In this document: one piece after another, positions 55,383 through 63,903 of the stretch | Position numbering within the stretch: the stretch's first letter is position 1 | Layout: each line of letters opens with the position of its first letter | Source of the DNA: Belliella filtrata | GTDB lineage: Bacteria; Bacteroidota; Bacteroidia; Cytophagales; Cyclobacteriaceae | DNA length: 64,000 nucleotides | Direction of reading: 5' to 3' | Assembly: GCF_022549775.1 (NCBI RefSeq) | Contig: NZ_JAKZGP010000011.1 | Location: forward strand, 30,480 to 94,479 | Program-made: the position numbers and the translations under genes | Notes under the pieces: generated by a model | The model's input: the letters and a program-made list of their open reading frames with translations, nothing else | Database searches by the model: none | Told to the model about the DNA's origin: nothing

Positions 55383-57425
55383 ATGAGAAAACTATATATA
55401 ATATTACTTTTAGTATCACTGTCATTTGTAGCAAATGCACAGTTGGATAGATCAAAAATGCCAGAGGCAGGTCCAGCTCCAGAAATTAGATTCGGTGATG
55501 CTGAATCATTTACCTTAACAAATGGATTGAAAGTATTTGTGATTCAGAATTCCAAGTTGCCTAGAGTGACCTATTCTTTGATATTGGATAGGGATCCTAT
55601 TTTGGAAGGAGATAAGTCAGGAATGTTAGGATTTGTTGGAGATATGATGACGGCAGGCACAAAAAATAGGTCAAAAGATCAATTCAATGAAGAAGTTGAT
55701 TTTCTTGGTGCTAGAGTCTCTGCTTCATCAACTTCAATCTCTGCTTCTACCTTGACTAAACATCAAGAAAAGGTGTTGGAGCTAATGGCTGATGTTCTTT
55801 TCAACCCAGTTTTCCCAGAAGATGAACTGCAAAAGTTGAAAACTCAAGCCAAATCAGGGATTGCTGCGGCAAAATCTGATCCATCTACAATTTCCTCTAT
55901 TTTGACAAGTAAGTTAGTTTATGGAACAGATCACCCTTACGGAGAAAATGAAACTGAAGAAACCATCGATAATATCACAGTATCGGATATAAAGACCTAC
56001 TATGACACCTATTACAGGCCAAACATTGCTTATTTGGCTATAGTAGGAGATGTTACTTTGGACCAAGCAAAAAAGCTGGTTGAGAAGCATTTTTCCAAAT
56101 GGGAGAATAAGGATGTTCCAAAGCATGAGTATAAGAAGCCTCAAGTCCCTGAGAAAAATATGGTAGCACTAGTAGATAGACCCTCTGCACAGCAGTCTGT
56201 GGTAGAACTAACCTACCCGATTGAAAACCACTTGCCTTCACCTGATTATTTGGCAAGTCAAGTTGCAGGATATATATTAGGTGGGGGAGGTTCATCGAGG
56301 TTATTTATGAACCTTAGAGAAGATAAAGGCTACACCTATGGAGCATATGCTAGAATAGGCTCAAATAGTCTGGTTGCGAGCTTTACAGCTAATGCGAGCG
56401 TGAGAGGTACGGCGACAGATTCTGCTGTACATGAAATGATCCATGAAATCAGAAACATGAAAGATAATGGTGTCACGCAAGAAGAGTTGGATGCAGCTAA
56501 AGCCAACTTGAGTGGTTCATTTGGTAGGTCGCTTGAAAGTCCCGCTACAATAGCAAATTTCGCGATAAATATCGAGAGGTATGGCTTGGCCAAGGATTAC
56601 TATGCAACCTATCTTCAGAGGTTGAATGCTTTGACTGTAGAAGATGTGAATGCTGCTGCCAAGAAGTTTTTGAAACCAGAGAATATGTACATTACAGTTG
56701 TCGGCAATGGGTCGGTAGTATCTGAGGGAATGATGGCATATGGAGAAATTAATAGATTTAATACCGTAGGAGATCCGGAGAGAGTAATTGCTATGGATGC
56801 TGATATGACAGCAGAAAAGGTACTGGAGAAGTACTTTCAGGCCTTAGGTGGTATAGATAAAGTGAAAGCGGTGAAAACAGCTATTATTGAAGCCAATGCA
56901 GAAGTACAAGGAATGAAGTTGGGAATGAACTTCTACCATGACGAAAATAAAGAGGCTTTCTCAAATAAAGTGTTGATGGGCGGGAATGTAATGTCAAATA
57001 CGATCATAAAGGATGGTAAGGCATCAGTAGTGGCGATGGGGCAAACTCAGCAACTTCCTGAAGAGCAATATGAAGAGGCTAAGCTTTCCATGTATATATT
57101 TCCAGAATTGCATTTTGAATCTTTGGGATATTCCCTAAAACTTGACGGAATAAAAGAAGTAGAAGGAAAGAACGCTTATAAGCTAGTTGTTACTGCATCT
57201 TCTGGAAGCTCATCAGACTTCTTTTTTGGTGTAGATAGCGGATTGAAGTTAAAAATGGAAAGTCCTACTTCTGGAGAAGTTCTTTACAGTGAATATAAAG
57301 AAGTAGATGGTGTCAAATACCCAATGTTGATGACTATCAGTAATCCAATGATTCCAGTTCCTTTGGAAGCCAAAGTTGAAAATGTTGCTTTTAATGTTTC
57401 TATCGAGGACAATCAGTTTAATTAA
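55383..57425 (+). CDS. M16-family partner subunit lacking HxxEH, with extra C-terminal domain
   Basis: Exported protein of 680 residues (signal RKLYIILLLVSLSFVANAQ). Residues about 30-455 are an M16 two-domain unit. At the position of the zinc motif it reads MLGFVGDMMTAGTKNRS, so it cannot bind zinc. It keeps the R/Y substrate pair region GGGGSSRLFMNLREDKGYTYGAYA that serves the active partner in M16B heterodimers. Residues about 475-680 form an added domain (KVLEKYFQALGGIDKVKAVKT … SGEVLYSEYKEVDGVKYP … NPMIPVPLEAKVE) closely similar to the whole mature protein of the next gene. The domain resembles LolA/LolB-like lipid-binding barrels in strand pattern; that is an inference. Confidence 0.92.
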   Translation: MRKLYIILLLVSLSFVANAQLDRSKMPEAGPAPEIRFGDAESFTLTNGLKVFVIQNSKLPRVTYSLILDRDPILEGDKSGMLGFVGDMMTAGTKNRSKDQFNEEVDFLGARVSASSTSISASTLTKHQEKVLELMADVLFNPVFPEDELQKLKTQAKSGIAAAKSDPSTISSILTSKLVYGTDHPYGENETEETIDNITVSDIKTYYDTYYRPNIAYLAIVGDVTLDQAKKLVEKHFSKWENKDVPKHEYKKPQVPEKNMVALVDRPSAQQSVVELTYPIENHLPSPDYLASQVAGYILGGGGSSRLFMNLREDKGYTYGAYARIGSNSLVASFTANASVRGTATDSAVHEMIHEIRNMKDNGVTQEELDAAKANLSGSFGRSLESPATIANFAINIERYGLAKDYYATYLQRLNALTVEDVNAAAKKFLKPENMYITVVGNGSVVSEGMMAYGEINRFNTVGDPERVIAMDADMTAEKVLEKYFQALGGIDKVKAVKTAIIEANAEVQGMKLGMNFYHDENKEAFSNKVLMGGNVMSNTIIKDGKASVVAMGQTQQLPEEQYEEAKLSMYIFPELHFESLGYSLKLDGIKEVEGKNAYKLVVTASSGSSSDFFFGVDSGLKLKMESPTSGEVLYSEYKEVDGVKYPMLMTISNPMIPVPLEAKVENVAFNVSIEDNQFN

Positions 57426-57486
57426 CTAAAATCATTTGGCAATATTAAGGTAAAGCTAATCAAATGATGACTAAACAATACAAATT

Positions 57487-58230
57487 ATGAAAACCAAAAT
57501 TCTTTTAATGTCAGCAGCTATTATGGCTGGCTCCACTTTTGTAAGTCCTGGATTTGCATTAGAAAATACGCTTGATCAAAAAATTAAGGCTGAAATAAAA
57601 GCTAATTTGATAGAGCCAGATGAAGTGATTGCCAAATATGTTGAGGCCGTTGGTGGATTGGACAAAGTTTCAAAAATTAAAACTTCACATGTAGCCATGG
57701 AAGCGGATTTTCAAGGGATGAAAATTGAGACGATTTTGTTTGCTGATTCTGATAACTCAAGGTTAAAACAAGAAACTAGAGTAATGGGTGAGGTACAACA
57801 AAAAATGATACTTAAGGATGGGAAAGGATTTATGGAGGCTGGTGGTCAGACCCAAGACCTTCCTGAAGAAATGATAGCGATGATCAAAACTCAAACCTAT
57901 GTGTTTCCTGAGCCTATGTATAAGGAGCTTGGAATTGAACTTTCACTTAGAGGAACAGAAGAAGTCGAAGGAGAAGAGGCAAATGTGCTGATTTTGGCAC
58001 TACCAAACGGAATGAAAACCGTAGAATATTACTCTACTAAGTCTGGCTTGAAGCTAAAGACTAGCTCAGACGCAGCAGGTGACATGGTTTATTCAGATTA
58101 TAAGGAAGTAAGTGGTGTACTTTATCCTCATACGATAACTATGACAAGTCCGATGCTACCTGTTCCTTTGGAGACAAAAATTGTCAAAATCGAATTGAAT
58201 AAAGAGCTCAGTGATGAGGATTTTAATTGA
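57487..58230 (+). CDS. Stand-alone exported copy of the M16 C-terminal domain (247 aa)
   Basis: Exported protein with a signal peptide (KTKILLMSAAIMAGSTFVSPGFA). The mature part lines up along its length with residues 475-680 of the preceding M16 partner: both have a KYxxAxGGxDKVxxxKT start, a QGMK block, a DGK-x(4-8)-GQTQxLPEE block, a [VI]FPE block, an EVEGxxA block, a SGLKLK block, a YS[DE]YKEVxGVxYP block and a PM[LI]PVPLExK ending. It must be a recent duplicate or the source of the fusion. LolA-like beta-sheet proteins are the nearest guess. It is the last gene of the M16 unit before a strong terminator. Confidence 0.85.
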   Translation: MKTKILLMSAAIMAGSTFVSPGFALENTLDQKIKAEIKANLIEPDEVIAKYVEAVGGLDKVSKIKTSHVAMEADFQGMKIETILFADSDNSRLKQETRVMGEVQQKMILKDGKGFMEAGGQTQDLPEEMIAMIKTQTYVFPEPMYKELGIELSLRGTEEVEGEEANVLILALPNGMKTVEYYSTKSGLKLKTSSDAAGDMVYSDYKEVSGVLYPHTITMTSPMLPVPLETKIVKIELNKELSDEDFN

Positions 58231-58235
58231 TTTTA

Positions 58236-58271
58236 AATAAAAAAGGGAGGTTTAAACCTCCCTTTTTTATT
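58236..58271. terminator. Perfect 36-base palindromic bidirectional terminator
   Basis: Two perfect 18-base arms (58236-58253 and 58254-58271) meet with no unpaired spacer; the core AAAAAAGGGAGG/CCTCCCTTTTTT gives a U-run in either direction. It includes the stop codon of the M61 gene (58267-58269) and ends both convergent units. Confidence 0.88.
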
Positions 58272-59910
58272 CAATCCATTTTTCTAATAGCGATGTTCGG
58301 GTTTTGAATGTCACCTGGAATGTAGGGAAATGTTTTATGTTTGATTGAGAGAGTTTCAGCGATAATCTTCTTGAATACCTGTCAACTTCCAAAGTGATTT
58401 CTCCTTCACTTAATTCCTTAGAAATTATTTTATCATTTATCATGACTGACTGATAAGCTGCTGAATCAGGATGTACTTGAGTTACACATCCTTCTACATG
58501 CCGAATTCCATAATCATGCAACAAAAAATTTTCAGGCTCATAGGTTTTTGTCAATTGTATGCCTAGCTTATTACAGCTTTCTATGATCAGAGGTAGGATA
58601 TCTTCTTTTCCATAAACATAATTTTCAAAAAAAGTTTCTGCTAATTTATGGTTATTCAAAGCTGATGCTATCGTATTTATGAAATCAATCATGCTATAGC
58701 CTAAGTTTTTAGCACCATGTTTTTCCCACATGGCAGACATAACATCAGCTAAAGAGCTTTGATTTTGAATAAGCAATATATCCAGACAAAATGCAATTAA
58801 TGAACCTCTATTGTAAATATTTACTTTTTTGTCAGGAATTCCAGCTTTATACCCATCTAGCCATAGGTCTTTACTAGAGTCCACGATACTTTGACTTTTC
58901 CATCCAAATTGGTCAAACTCTCTTTGAATACGTTTTGAAATGGCTTCTTGGAAGTATTCTTCTAAAGTGAAAAACTTGGATTTGAGCAAGTATAGATCTC
59001 CCATGTAAGTAGTGATCCCTTCAAGCACAAAACCTGAGTCTAAATAGACTTCTTTGCTTAGATCATATGGGATCATTTCTATAGGCCTTATCCTGCAGAC
59101 GTTCCAAAAATGATACAATTCATGAGAACTCACACCTATCAAGTCTTCAAAAAGCTTCTTTTCTTTTAAATCCTTATCAGGCCCTATTGTAATTACTGTT
59201 GAGAAGCGATGCTCTACGCCATGATAATGTTTATAAGGAAGTAACTGAATAATAAAATGATAGTCTGCTGCTGAGAAGCCTCCAAAGTCTTGAATTTGTC
59301 TTTTGGTAAATGCTTCGAAAACTTTGATTAATTCATTTTGATTGAAATAGATCTTCCCATTTAGCCAAACATGAAAAACTGTACCTGCAACTGAATACTC
59401 CAAATGTGTCAGGTTGGAACTACCAAGTAAGGGGCTGTCTATGATTTCCTGATAATTTTTTGCTTCCCACGAGTTTTTTCCAATTCTTTTTAGAGAAGAG
59501 GCAATATCATAATCAGACGGTAATTCAATGATAATTTCAATAGGTTCATTGTGTCTGTCTTTGATGTCAAAGACACAGTTTGTAAAGTTTATATATAATT
59601 GACTGTCGTCAGACCAAGATCCTCCTGCATCCATTTGATTTGCAAAAAACTTATAAGATATTTCATAAACCCCTTTTTCAATTGCTTGAAACTCCCATAG
59701 GCTTTTATTCACTTTAGAGGATTTGACGAAATCACCTTGGTGAGTGACTTCAAAGTTTTTTATTTTTGCAGCAAAATCAGCGATTTCATACCTTCCAGGT
59801 CTCCAAGCAGCAAGTTGGAGCGATATGATTTCTTTAGCTTTGCAGTGGATCAAAAGCTTAATGTCTATAAATTGGGAAGAAATAGCATGTCTTCTAAATT
59901 GATATTGCAT
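58267..59910 (-). CDS. M61-family glycyl aminopeptidase-like metallopeptidase with PDZ-like C terminus
   Basis: A 547-residue gluzincin peptidase. An N-terminal beta-sandwich (about 1-190) opens with MQYQFRRHAISSQFIDIKL and contains LQLAAWRPGRYEIADFAAKI, the M61 hallmark. The zinc site HELYH is at 263-267 with FWNVCRIRPIEMIPYDL right after and the further glutamate in the ESGITTYMGD-like segment (VLEGITTYMGDLY). A PDZ-like region covers about 450-547. No signal peptide is apparent, so it is probably cytosolic. Its promoter region meets that of rpmH. Confidence 0.92.
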   Translation of the reverse strand: MQYQFRRHAISSQFIDIKLLIHCKAKEIISLQLAAWRPGRYEIADFAAKIKNFEVTHQGDFVKSSKVNKSLWEFQAIEKGVYEISYKFFANQMDAGGSWSDDSQLYINFTNCVFDIKDRHNEPIEIIIELPSDYDIASSLKRIGKNSWEAKNYQEIIDSPLLGSSNLTHLEYSVAGTVFHVWLNGKIYFNQNELIKVFEAFTKRQIQDFGGFSAADYHFIIQLLPYKHYHGVEHRFSTVITIGPDKDLKEKKLFEDLIGVSSHELYHFWNVCRIRPIEMIPYDLSKEVYLDSGFVLEGITTYMGDLYLLKSKFFTLEEYFQEAISKRIQREFDQFGWKSQSIVDSSKDLWLDGYKAGIPDKKVNIYNRGSLIAFCLDILLIQNQSSLADVMSAMWEKHGAKNLGYSMIDFINTIASALNNHKLAETFFENYVYGKEDILPLIIESCNKLGIQLTKTYEPENFLLHDYGIRHVEGCVTQVHPDSAAYQSVMINDKIISKELSEGEITLEVDRYSRRLSLKLSQSNIKHFPTFQVTFKTRTSLLEKWIE

Positions 59911-59933
59911 ATCATAATTTGATTGTTATTCAA

Positions 59934-59941
59934 CAAAAGTA
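59934..59941 (-). promoter_or_regulatory. TAnnTTTG -7-like element of the M61 gene
   Basis: On the minus strand TACTTTTG (59941-59934) matches the -7 consensus exactly, 23 bases before the M61 ATG. No matching -33 TTG is seen; the expected place overlaps the rpmH promoter. Confidence 0.4.
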
Positions 59942-59950
59942 AATCTCTGA

Positions 59951-59981
59951 TTTGTAAATAAAAAAAACCTATCTATCTTTG
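59951..59981 (+). promoter_or_regulatory. Promoter of rpmH-rnpA
   Basis: TTTG (59951-59954) and a perfect TAnnTTTG element (TATCTTTG, 59974-59981) with a 19-base spacer, the standard Bacteroidota sigma-ABfr arrangement. The expected start is near 59986-59988, leaving a leader of about 64 bases before rpmH. Confidence 0.75.
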
Positions 59982-60050
59982 CAGTCCTTTTTAGGGTGAA
60001 CCTATCGAGGGATTCAGGTAAGCATACAAAATATTAAATCATAGCGCGTC

Positions 60051-60209
60051 ATGAAAAGAACATTTCAGCCTTCTCGTAGAAAAAGAAGAAATAAGCATGG
60101 ATTCAGAGAAAGAATGTCTACTGCTAACGGAAGAAGAGTAATCAAGTCTAGAAGAGCAAAAGGAAGACACAAACTTACTGTTTCTTCTGAAAAGACACTT
60201 AAGAAGTAA
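60051..60209 (+). CDS. rpmH: Ribosomal protein bL34
   Basis: A 52-residue basic protein of the large ribosomal subunit, too short for a routine length cut-off. The sequence begins [20 protein letters not shown] and continues [22 protein letters not shown], the universally conserved L34 sequence; the C-terminal [10 protein letters not shown] extension is common in Bacteroidota. It has its own promoter and is followed after 36 bases by rnpA, the usual partner. No dnaA lies next to it. Confidence 0.97.
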   Translation: MKRTFQPSRRKRRNKHGFRERMSTANGRRVIKSRRAKGRHKLTVSSEKTLKK

Positions 60210-60245
60210 TTCATTCCATTGATTTCGTATATTTATACGCAAGCA

Positions 60246-60632
60246 ATGAATATGAAAAAATACGGACTTCCAAAGAATGAAAGATTACATTCTCAAAAGG
60301 CTATAAAGGAACTTTTTGATAAAGGTTCCTCTTTTTTTTTATATCCACTAAAAGTTTTATACATTCAGCGTAATATTAGTGAATCTGAAACTATTCAGGT
60401 ACTTTTTTCCGTTTCAAAGAGAAAGATTAAAAAGGCTGTAAACCGAAACTTGATCAAACGAAGGTTAAAAGAGACTTATAGGCTTAATAAAGGTCTTTTA
60501 GAAGCTCAAGCTGATTCAAAAATGCATATTGCATTAATTTATGTTTCATCCGAAATCATTGAGTTTGATAAAATCGAGTCAACGGTCATCAAGGTTCTCA
60601 CCAAATTGAATGAATTACAACAAGAAAGTTAA
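60246..60632 (+). CDS. rnpA: Ribonuclease P protein component
   Basis: Small basic protein (128 residues) that binds the RNase P RNA for tRNA 5'-end maturation. The start at ATG 60246 (MNMKKYGLPKNERLHSQK) is preferred; ATG 60252 is also possible and the longer frame from 60219 begins with a non-homologous extension. The family hallmark VSKRKIKKAVNRNLIKRRLKE (RNR motif) is present, together with the N-terminal FDKGSSFFLYPLKVLY strand. It lies downstream of rpmH as in most bacteria. Confidence 0.93.
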   Translation: MNMKKYGLPKNERLHSQKAIKELFDKGSSFFLYPLKVLYIQRNISESETIQVLFSVSKRKIKKAVNRNLIKRRLKETYRLNKGLLEAQADSKMHIALIYVSSEIIEFDKIESTVIKVLTKLNELQQES

Positions 60633-60644
60633 TCCCATATCACC

Positions 60645-62306
60645 ATGAAGTTTATAAAGGCAAAAATCATCATACCATCTGTAATTGGACTTGTAATAGT
60701 TTCTATATTTCTTTCTTTCAACTTGAAGAATGATAAGCTTTTTGCCATTGCTAAAAACTTGGACATTTTTGCTTCTATGGTTAGGGAGTTAGACTCCTAT
60801 TATGTAGATGAGATTGATCCTGAAGAATTGGTGACAGTCGGGATTAATGCGATGTTAGAAGAGCTAGATCCTTATACAGAGTTTATTCCTGAAGAAAATT
60901 CGGATGATTTCAGAATGCTTACTACTGGTGAATATGGCGGTGTGGGTGCATTGATCGGGAATAGGACAGGTAAAAACATGGTTCTTATGCCATATAAGGG
61001 TTTTCCTGCTCAATCTGCGGGATTGAGGATTGGAGATGAGTTTCTGAAAGTTGACACTGTTGATGTTAGGGAAAAAGAAACAGCTGATATTTCAAAATTG
61101 TTAAAAGGTCCTGCTAATACATCTGTTTTTGTACAAGTCAAAAGGGGAGAAGACACTATTTCAGTAGATTTAGAGAGAAAGAAAATTGTGATCAGTAATG
61201 TGCCTTATTATGGAAAACTTGATGATAATACTGGGTATATCAAACTTACAGATTTCACCACCAATGCAGCTGCGGATGTTAGAAAAGCACTAATCGAACT
61301 AAAATCTCAAGGAATCAATAGATTAGTTTTAGATGTGAGGGATAATCCTGGAGGGATATTAAAAGAAGCCGTTGAGATTGTTAATTTATTTATTCCTAAG
61401 GGAAAAGAGGTTGTGAGTACAAAAGGGAAGTTGGAAAGTGTCAATGTAGTTTATAAAACCACAAAATCACCACTTGATAAAGATATTCCGCTTGTCGTAC
61501 TTATAAACGAGAGAAGTGCATCTGCATCAGAAATTGTTGCGGGGGCATTGCAAGATTATGATAGAGCAGTACTGGTAGGTAAGAAGACTTTTGGTAAAGG
61601 CCTTGTTCAGACTACTGTTCCTTTGTCTTATAATTCTCAAATCAAATTGACAACAGCCAAATATTATATCCCTAGCGGAAGATGTATTCAGGCGATTGAC
61701 TATAGTAAGAAAGAGGATGATGAAAGGGTTGTTCCAGATTCTTTACGAAATCAATTTACCACTAAGAATGGTAGGGTGGTATTTGATGGTGCTGGTATAG
61801 AACCAGATGAAGCAGTAGAAGACAGATCTTATGCTCCGATTACATATAGCTTAGTAGCTCGAAGCTTAATTTTTGATTTTGGTAATCAGTATTTTTTGAA
61901 AAATAAAGAGATACCTAGTCCAAGAGAATTCAAAGTTTCAGATGAGACCTACAATGATTTTGTGGCTTGGCTTGAGGGTAAAGAGTATGATTATACCACT
62001 TATGTTGAAAAATCTATTGAAGACCTTGAGAAGTATGCTGAAAAGGAAAAGTATTTTGATGAGATAAAGGATCAGATTCAAAATCTCAAAAAGAAAGTAA
62101 CTCATAGCAAGGAACAAGATTTACAGACATTTAAAGCTGAAATAAAAGAAGCTTTAAAAGATGAATTGATATCAAGGTATTATTATCAGGAGGGAGTGAT
62201 AGAGGCTTCTCTAAGCGAAGATGATGCAATTAAACAATCTCTTGAAATATTATCCAATACCAGCAAAGTCAACAGTTTATTAAGTGTGAACACGAAGAAG
62301 AAGTAA
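60645..62306 (+). CDS. S41-family C-terminal processing protease
   Basis: CtpA/Prc-type serine protease of 553 residues, anchored or secreted through an N-terminal hydrophobic helix (about 8-26, IIIPSVIGLVIVSIFLSF). Then come the helical N-domain (ASMVRELDSYYVDEIDPEELVTVGINAMLEELDPYTEFIPEE), a PDZ domain at about 95-180 (MVLMPYKGFPAQSAGLRIGDEF), and the catalytic core with the Ser in RSASASEIVAG (291-296) and the general-base Lys318 in TFGKGLVQT. The C-terminal 140 residues are helical. It acts in the periplasm in quality control or protein maturation. It follows rnpA by 12 bases. Confidence 0.94.
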   Translation: MKFIKAKIIIPSVIGLVIVSIFLSFNLKNDKLFAIAKNLDIFASMVRELDSYYVDEIDPEELVTVGINAMLEELDPYTEFIPEENSDDFRMLTTGEYGGVGALIGNRTGKNMVLMPYKGFPAQSAGLRIGDEFLKVDTVDVREKETADISKLLKGPANTSVFVQVKRGEDTISVDLERKKIVISNVPYYGKLDDNTGYIKLTDFTTNAAADVRKALIELKSQGINRLVLDVRDNPGGILKEAVEIVNLFIPKGKEVVSTKGKLESVNVVYKTTKSPLDKDIPLVVLINERSASASEIVAGALQDYDRAVLVGKKTFGKGLVQTTVPLSYNSQIKLTTAKYYIPSGRCIQAIDYSKKEDDERVVPDSLRNQFTTKNGRVVFDGAGIEPDEAVEDRSYAPITYSLVARSLIFDFGNQYFLKNKEIPSPREFKVSDETYNDFVAWLEGKEYDYTTYVEKSIEDLEKYAEKEKYFDEIKDQIQNLKKKVTHSKEQDLQTFKAEIKEALKDELISRYYYQEGVIEASLSEDDAIKQSLEILSNTSKVNSLLSVNTKKK

Positions 62307-62314
62307 TTTTCCTT

Positions 62315-63004
62315 ATGGTTTCCATACTTTCAATAGAGACTGCAACCAATGTTTGTTCAGTTGCGCTGCATCAAGATGGTAGGTTAGTTGGACTATCTGA
62401 GCTTTACAAAGATAATGTTCATTCAAAGGTACTGATGGAGATGATCCAAAACCTGCTTCATGCAGCAGCATTATCAATCAAAGACTTGCAGGCCGTGGCC
62501 GTTTCAGCTGGACCTGGTAGTTATACAGGTTTAAGAATAGGGACTTCAGTCGCCAAAGGATTGGCCTTCGCAAATGACATACCTTTAATTTCTGTAGACA
62601 CACTAAAAGCACTGGCTCATCAGTTAGTAGGGCAGGTACATCAAAGCAGTGCAATAGTGAGTATGATAGATGCTAGAAGGATGGAGGTGTATTCTTCGTC
62701 CTACTATGGAGATGGATCTCAGATTGATGTTGCAAAACCAGTGATTTTGGATGAAAACTCTTTTAGATCATTGCTTGATAAAGGATTGGTTTATTTTTTA
62801 GGCGATGGTGTTCCAAAATTCAAAAATATAATTGATCACCCAAATGCCAATTTTTTTGTAGCAGAGAACTCCAGTAAGTCAATTGGTGTAATTGCTTATG
62901 AAAAGTATAAAGATGAGGATTTTGAAGATTTAGCATATTTTGAACCGAACTACTTGAAAGAGTTTAAGGTTATTCAATCTAAGAAAAACCCATTTCTATC
63001 ATGA
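62315..63004 (+). CDS. tsaB: tRNA threonylcarbamoyladenosine biosynthesis protein TsaB
   Basis: Non-catalytic ASKHA-fold partner of TsaD in t6A modification of ANN-decoding tRNAs. 229 residues: the first phosphate-loop-like segment is ILSIETATNVCSVALHQDG, followed by HSKVLMEMIQNLL and the TsaB/TsaD motif AVSAGPGSYTGLRIGTSVAKGLA. The DARRMEVYSS segment is TsaB-typical, and the metal ligands of TsaD are absent. It lies 8 bases after the S41 gene and overlaps the next gene by 4 (ATGA). Confidence 0.95.
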   Translation: MVSILSIETATNVCSVALHQDGRLVGLSELYKDNVHSKVLMEMIQNLLHAAALSIKDLQAVAVSAGPGSYTGLRIGTSVAKGLAFANDIPLISVDTLKALAHQLVGQVHQSSAIVSMIDARRMEVYSSSYYGDGSQIDVAKPVILDENSFRSLLDKGLVYFLGDGVPKFKNIIDHPNANFFVAENSSKSIGVIAYEKYKDEDFEDLAYFEPNYLKEFKVIQSKKNPFLS

Positions 63005-63507
63005 GTGAGATAATTAATAGAGTTGCGAACAGTTCATTGGTCACAATTAACTTAGAAGATTTTTACAGAAAAGAAGAGAGGGTTGTTTTTGATATTAAAG
63101 ATTTCCTTTTTCAAGAATTAGTTTTGAAAGAACTCGACTTTAGGTCAGCTTTGAAGTCTTTAGATTGGGGGACATATTCAAATAAGCTAGTTGCAATTAC
63201 ATGTACAGCTGATGCAATTATTCCTGCATGGGCATTCATGTTGGTCAGTACCTATTTGACAAGTAATAGTGTCGAGCATGTAATTGGTGATTTGTCAGTC
63301 TTAGAACAATATTTATTTGAACAAGCTATCTCAAAGATAGACGCCTCCCTTTATAAGGATAAACCAGTTGTAGTAAAAGGTTGTAGTAAATTTCCCGTCC
63401 CCTCATATGCCTATGGTCGGCTGCTTACTTTGGTCCAGCCTCATGCAAAATCCATAATGTATGGAGAACCTTGCAGTACTGTACCTTTGTATAAAGCACC
63501 AAAGTAA
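63001..63507 (+). CDS. DUF2480 family protein
   Basis: A 168-residue cytosolic protein found almost only in Bacteroidota. Recognisable stretches are VTINLEDFYRKEERVVFDIKDFLFQELVLKELDFR, KSLDWGTYSNKLVAITCTADAIIPAWAFML and VKGCSKFPVPSYAYGRL, which together are the DUF2480 signature as I know it. Function is unknown. Translational coupling to tsaB (4-base overlap) suggests co-expression, though not necessarily a shared process. Confidence 0.88.
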   Translation: MSEIINRVANSSLVTINLEDFYRKEERVVFDIKDFLFQELVLKELDFRSALKSLDWGTYSNKLVAITCTADAIIPAWAFMLVSTYLTSNSVEHVIGDLSVLEQYLFEQAISKIDASLYKDKPVVVKGCSKFPVPSYAYGRLLTLVQPHAKSIMYGEPCSTVPLYKAPK

Positions 63508-63566
63508 TTTATTTAGCTTGTCCACAATAGGTTAACAGAAATGTTTAAAAAAAATGAATAGCTGGT

Positions 63567-63597
63567 TTGGTAAATTTGGAAATAGCTTCTATGTTTG
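63567..63597 (+). promoter_or_regulatory. rrn promoter P1
   Basis: TTG (63567-63569, in GGTTTGG) and a perfect TAnnTTTG element (TATGTTTG, 63590-63597) separated by exactly 20 bases and followed by CAG. It is the better of two tandem promoters. Confidence 0.7.
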
Positions 63598-63713
63598 CAG
63601 TCCCAAATGAGGGAAACAATCAAACAAATGGTTAAATGCAGATTGAAATATGAGGTAGTGTTAACGACAAAAAGTTAAAAAAGAAATTAAAGAAAAATAT
63701 TCTAATAAACTTT

Positions 63714-63744
63714 TTGGAAGTTAAAAAAAACCTCCCGATATTTG
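63714..63744 (+). promoter_or_regulatory. rrn promoter P2
   Basis: TTG (63714-63716, in TTTTTGG) and GATATTTG (63737-63744), one base off the TAnnTTTG consensus, separated by exactly 20 bases and followed by CACTCG. Spacing and following bases match P1. Confidence 0.6.
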
Positions 63745-63903
63745 CACTCGCTTTCAGACAAAGGGTTTGAAACAAATCTCAAAAGAGAGAAAGTTCATTG
63801 AAGTATTGTAAGACGAAACGACAGGAAATTGTTTATTCAATTTCAAATTAATTATCCAAGAGCAATAGGAAACAGCTACTTACGAGTAGCAAATAGAAAC
63901 TTT

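Larger units (their letters stand above)
63508..63903 (+). other. 396-base rrn upstream and leader region, no gene
   Basis: Holds two promoters (listed separately), a boxA-like stretch GTTCATTGAAGT at about 63793-63804 in the leader (compare the GTTCTTTGACAT type seen in Bacteroidota), and a small perfect hairpin GCTACT-TACG-AGTAGC at 63875-63890 just before the 16S gene. I see no open frame worth calling. Confidence 0.6.

Noticed and set aside
55383..57425. Second M16 gene as a pseudogene
   Set aside because: It lacks HxxEH, but the frame is intact over 680 residues, the signal peptide and R/Y region are kept, and inactive partners are normal for M16B heterodimers.
60051..60632. Possible replication origin next to rpmH-rnpA
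   Set aside because: rpmH and rnpA often flank oriC, but there is no dnaA, no cluster of DnaA boxes and no long AT-rich unwinding region here.
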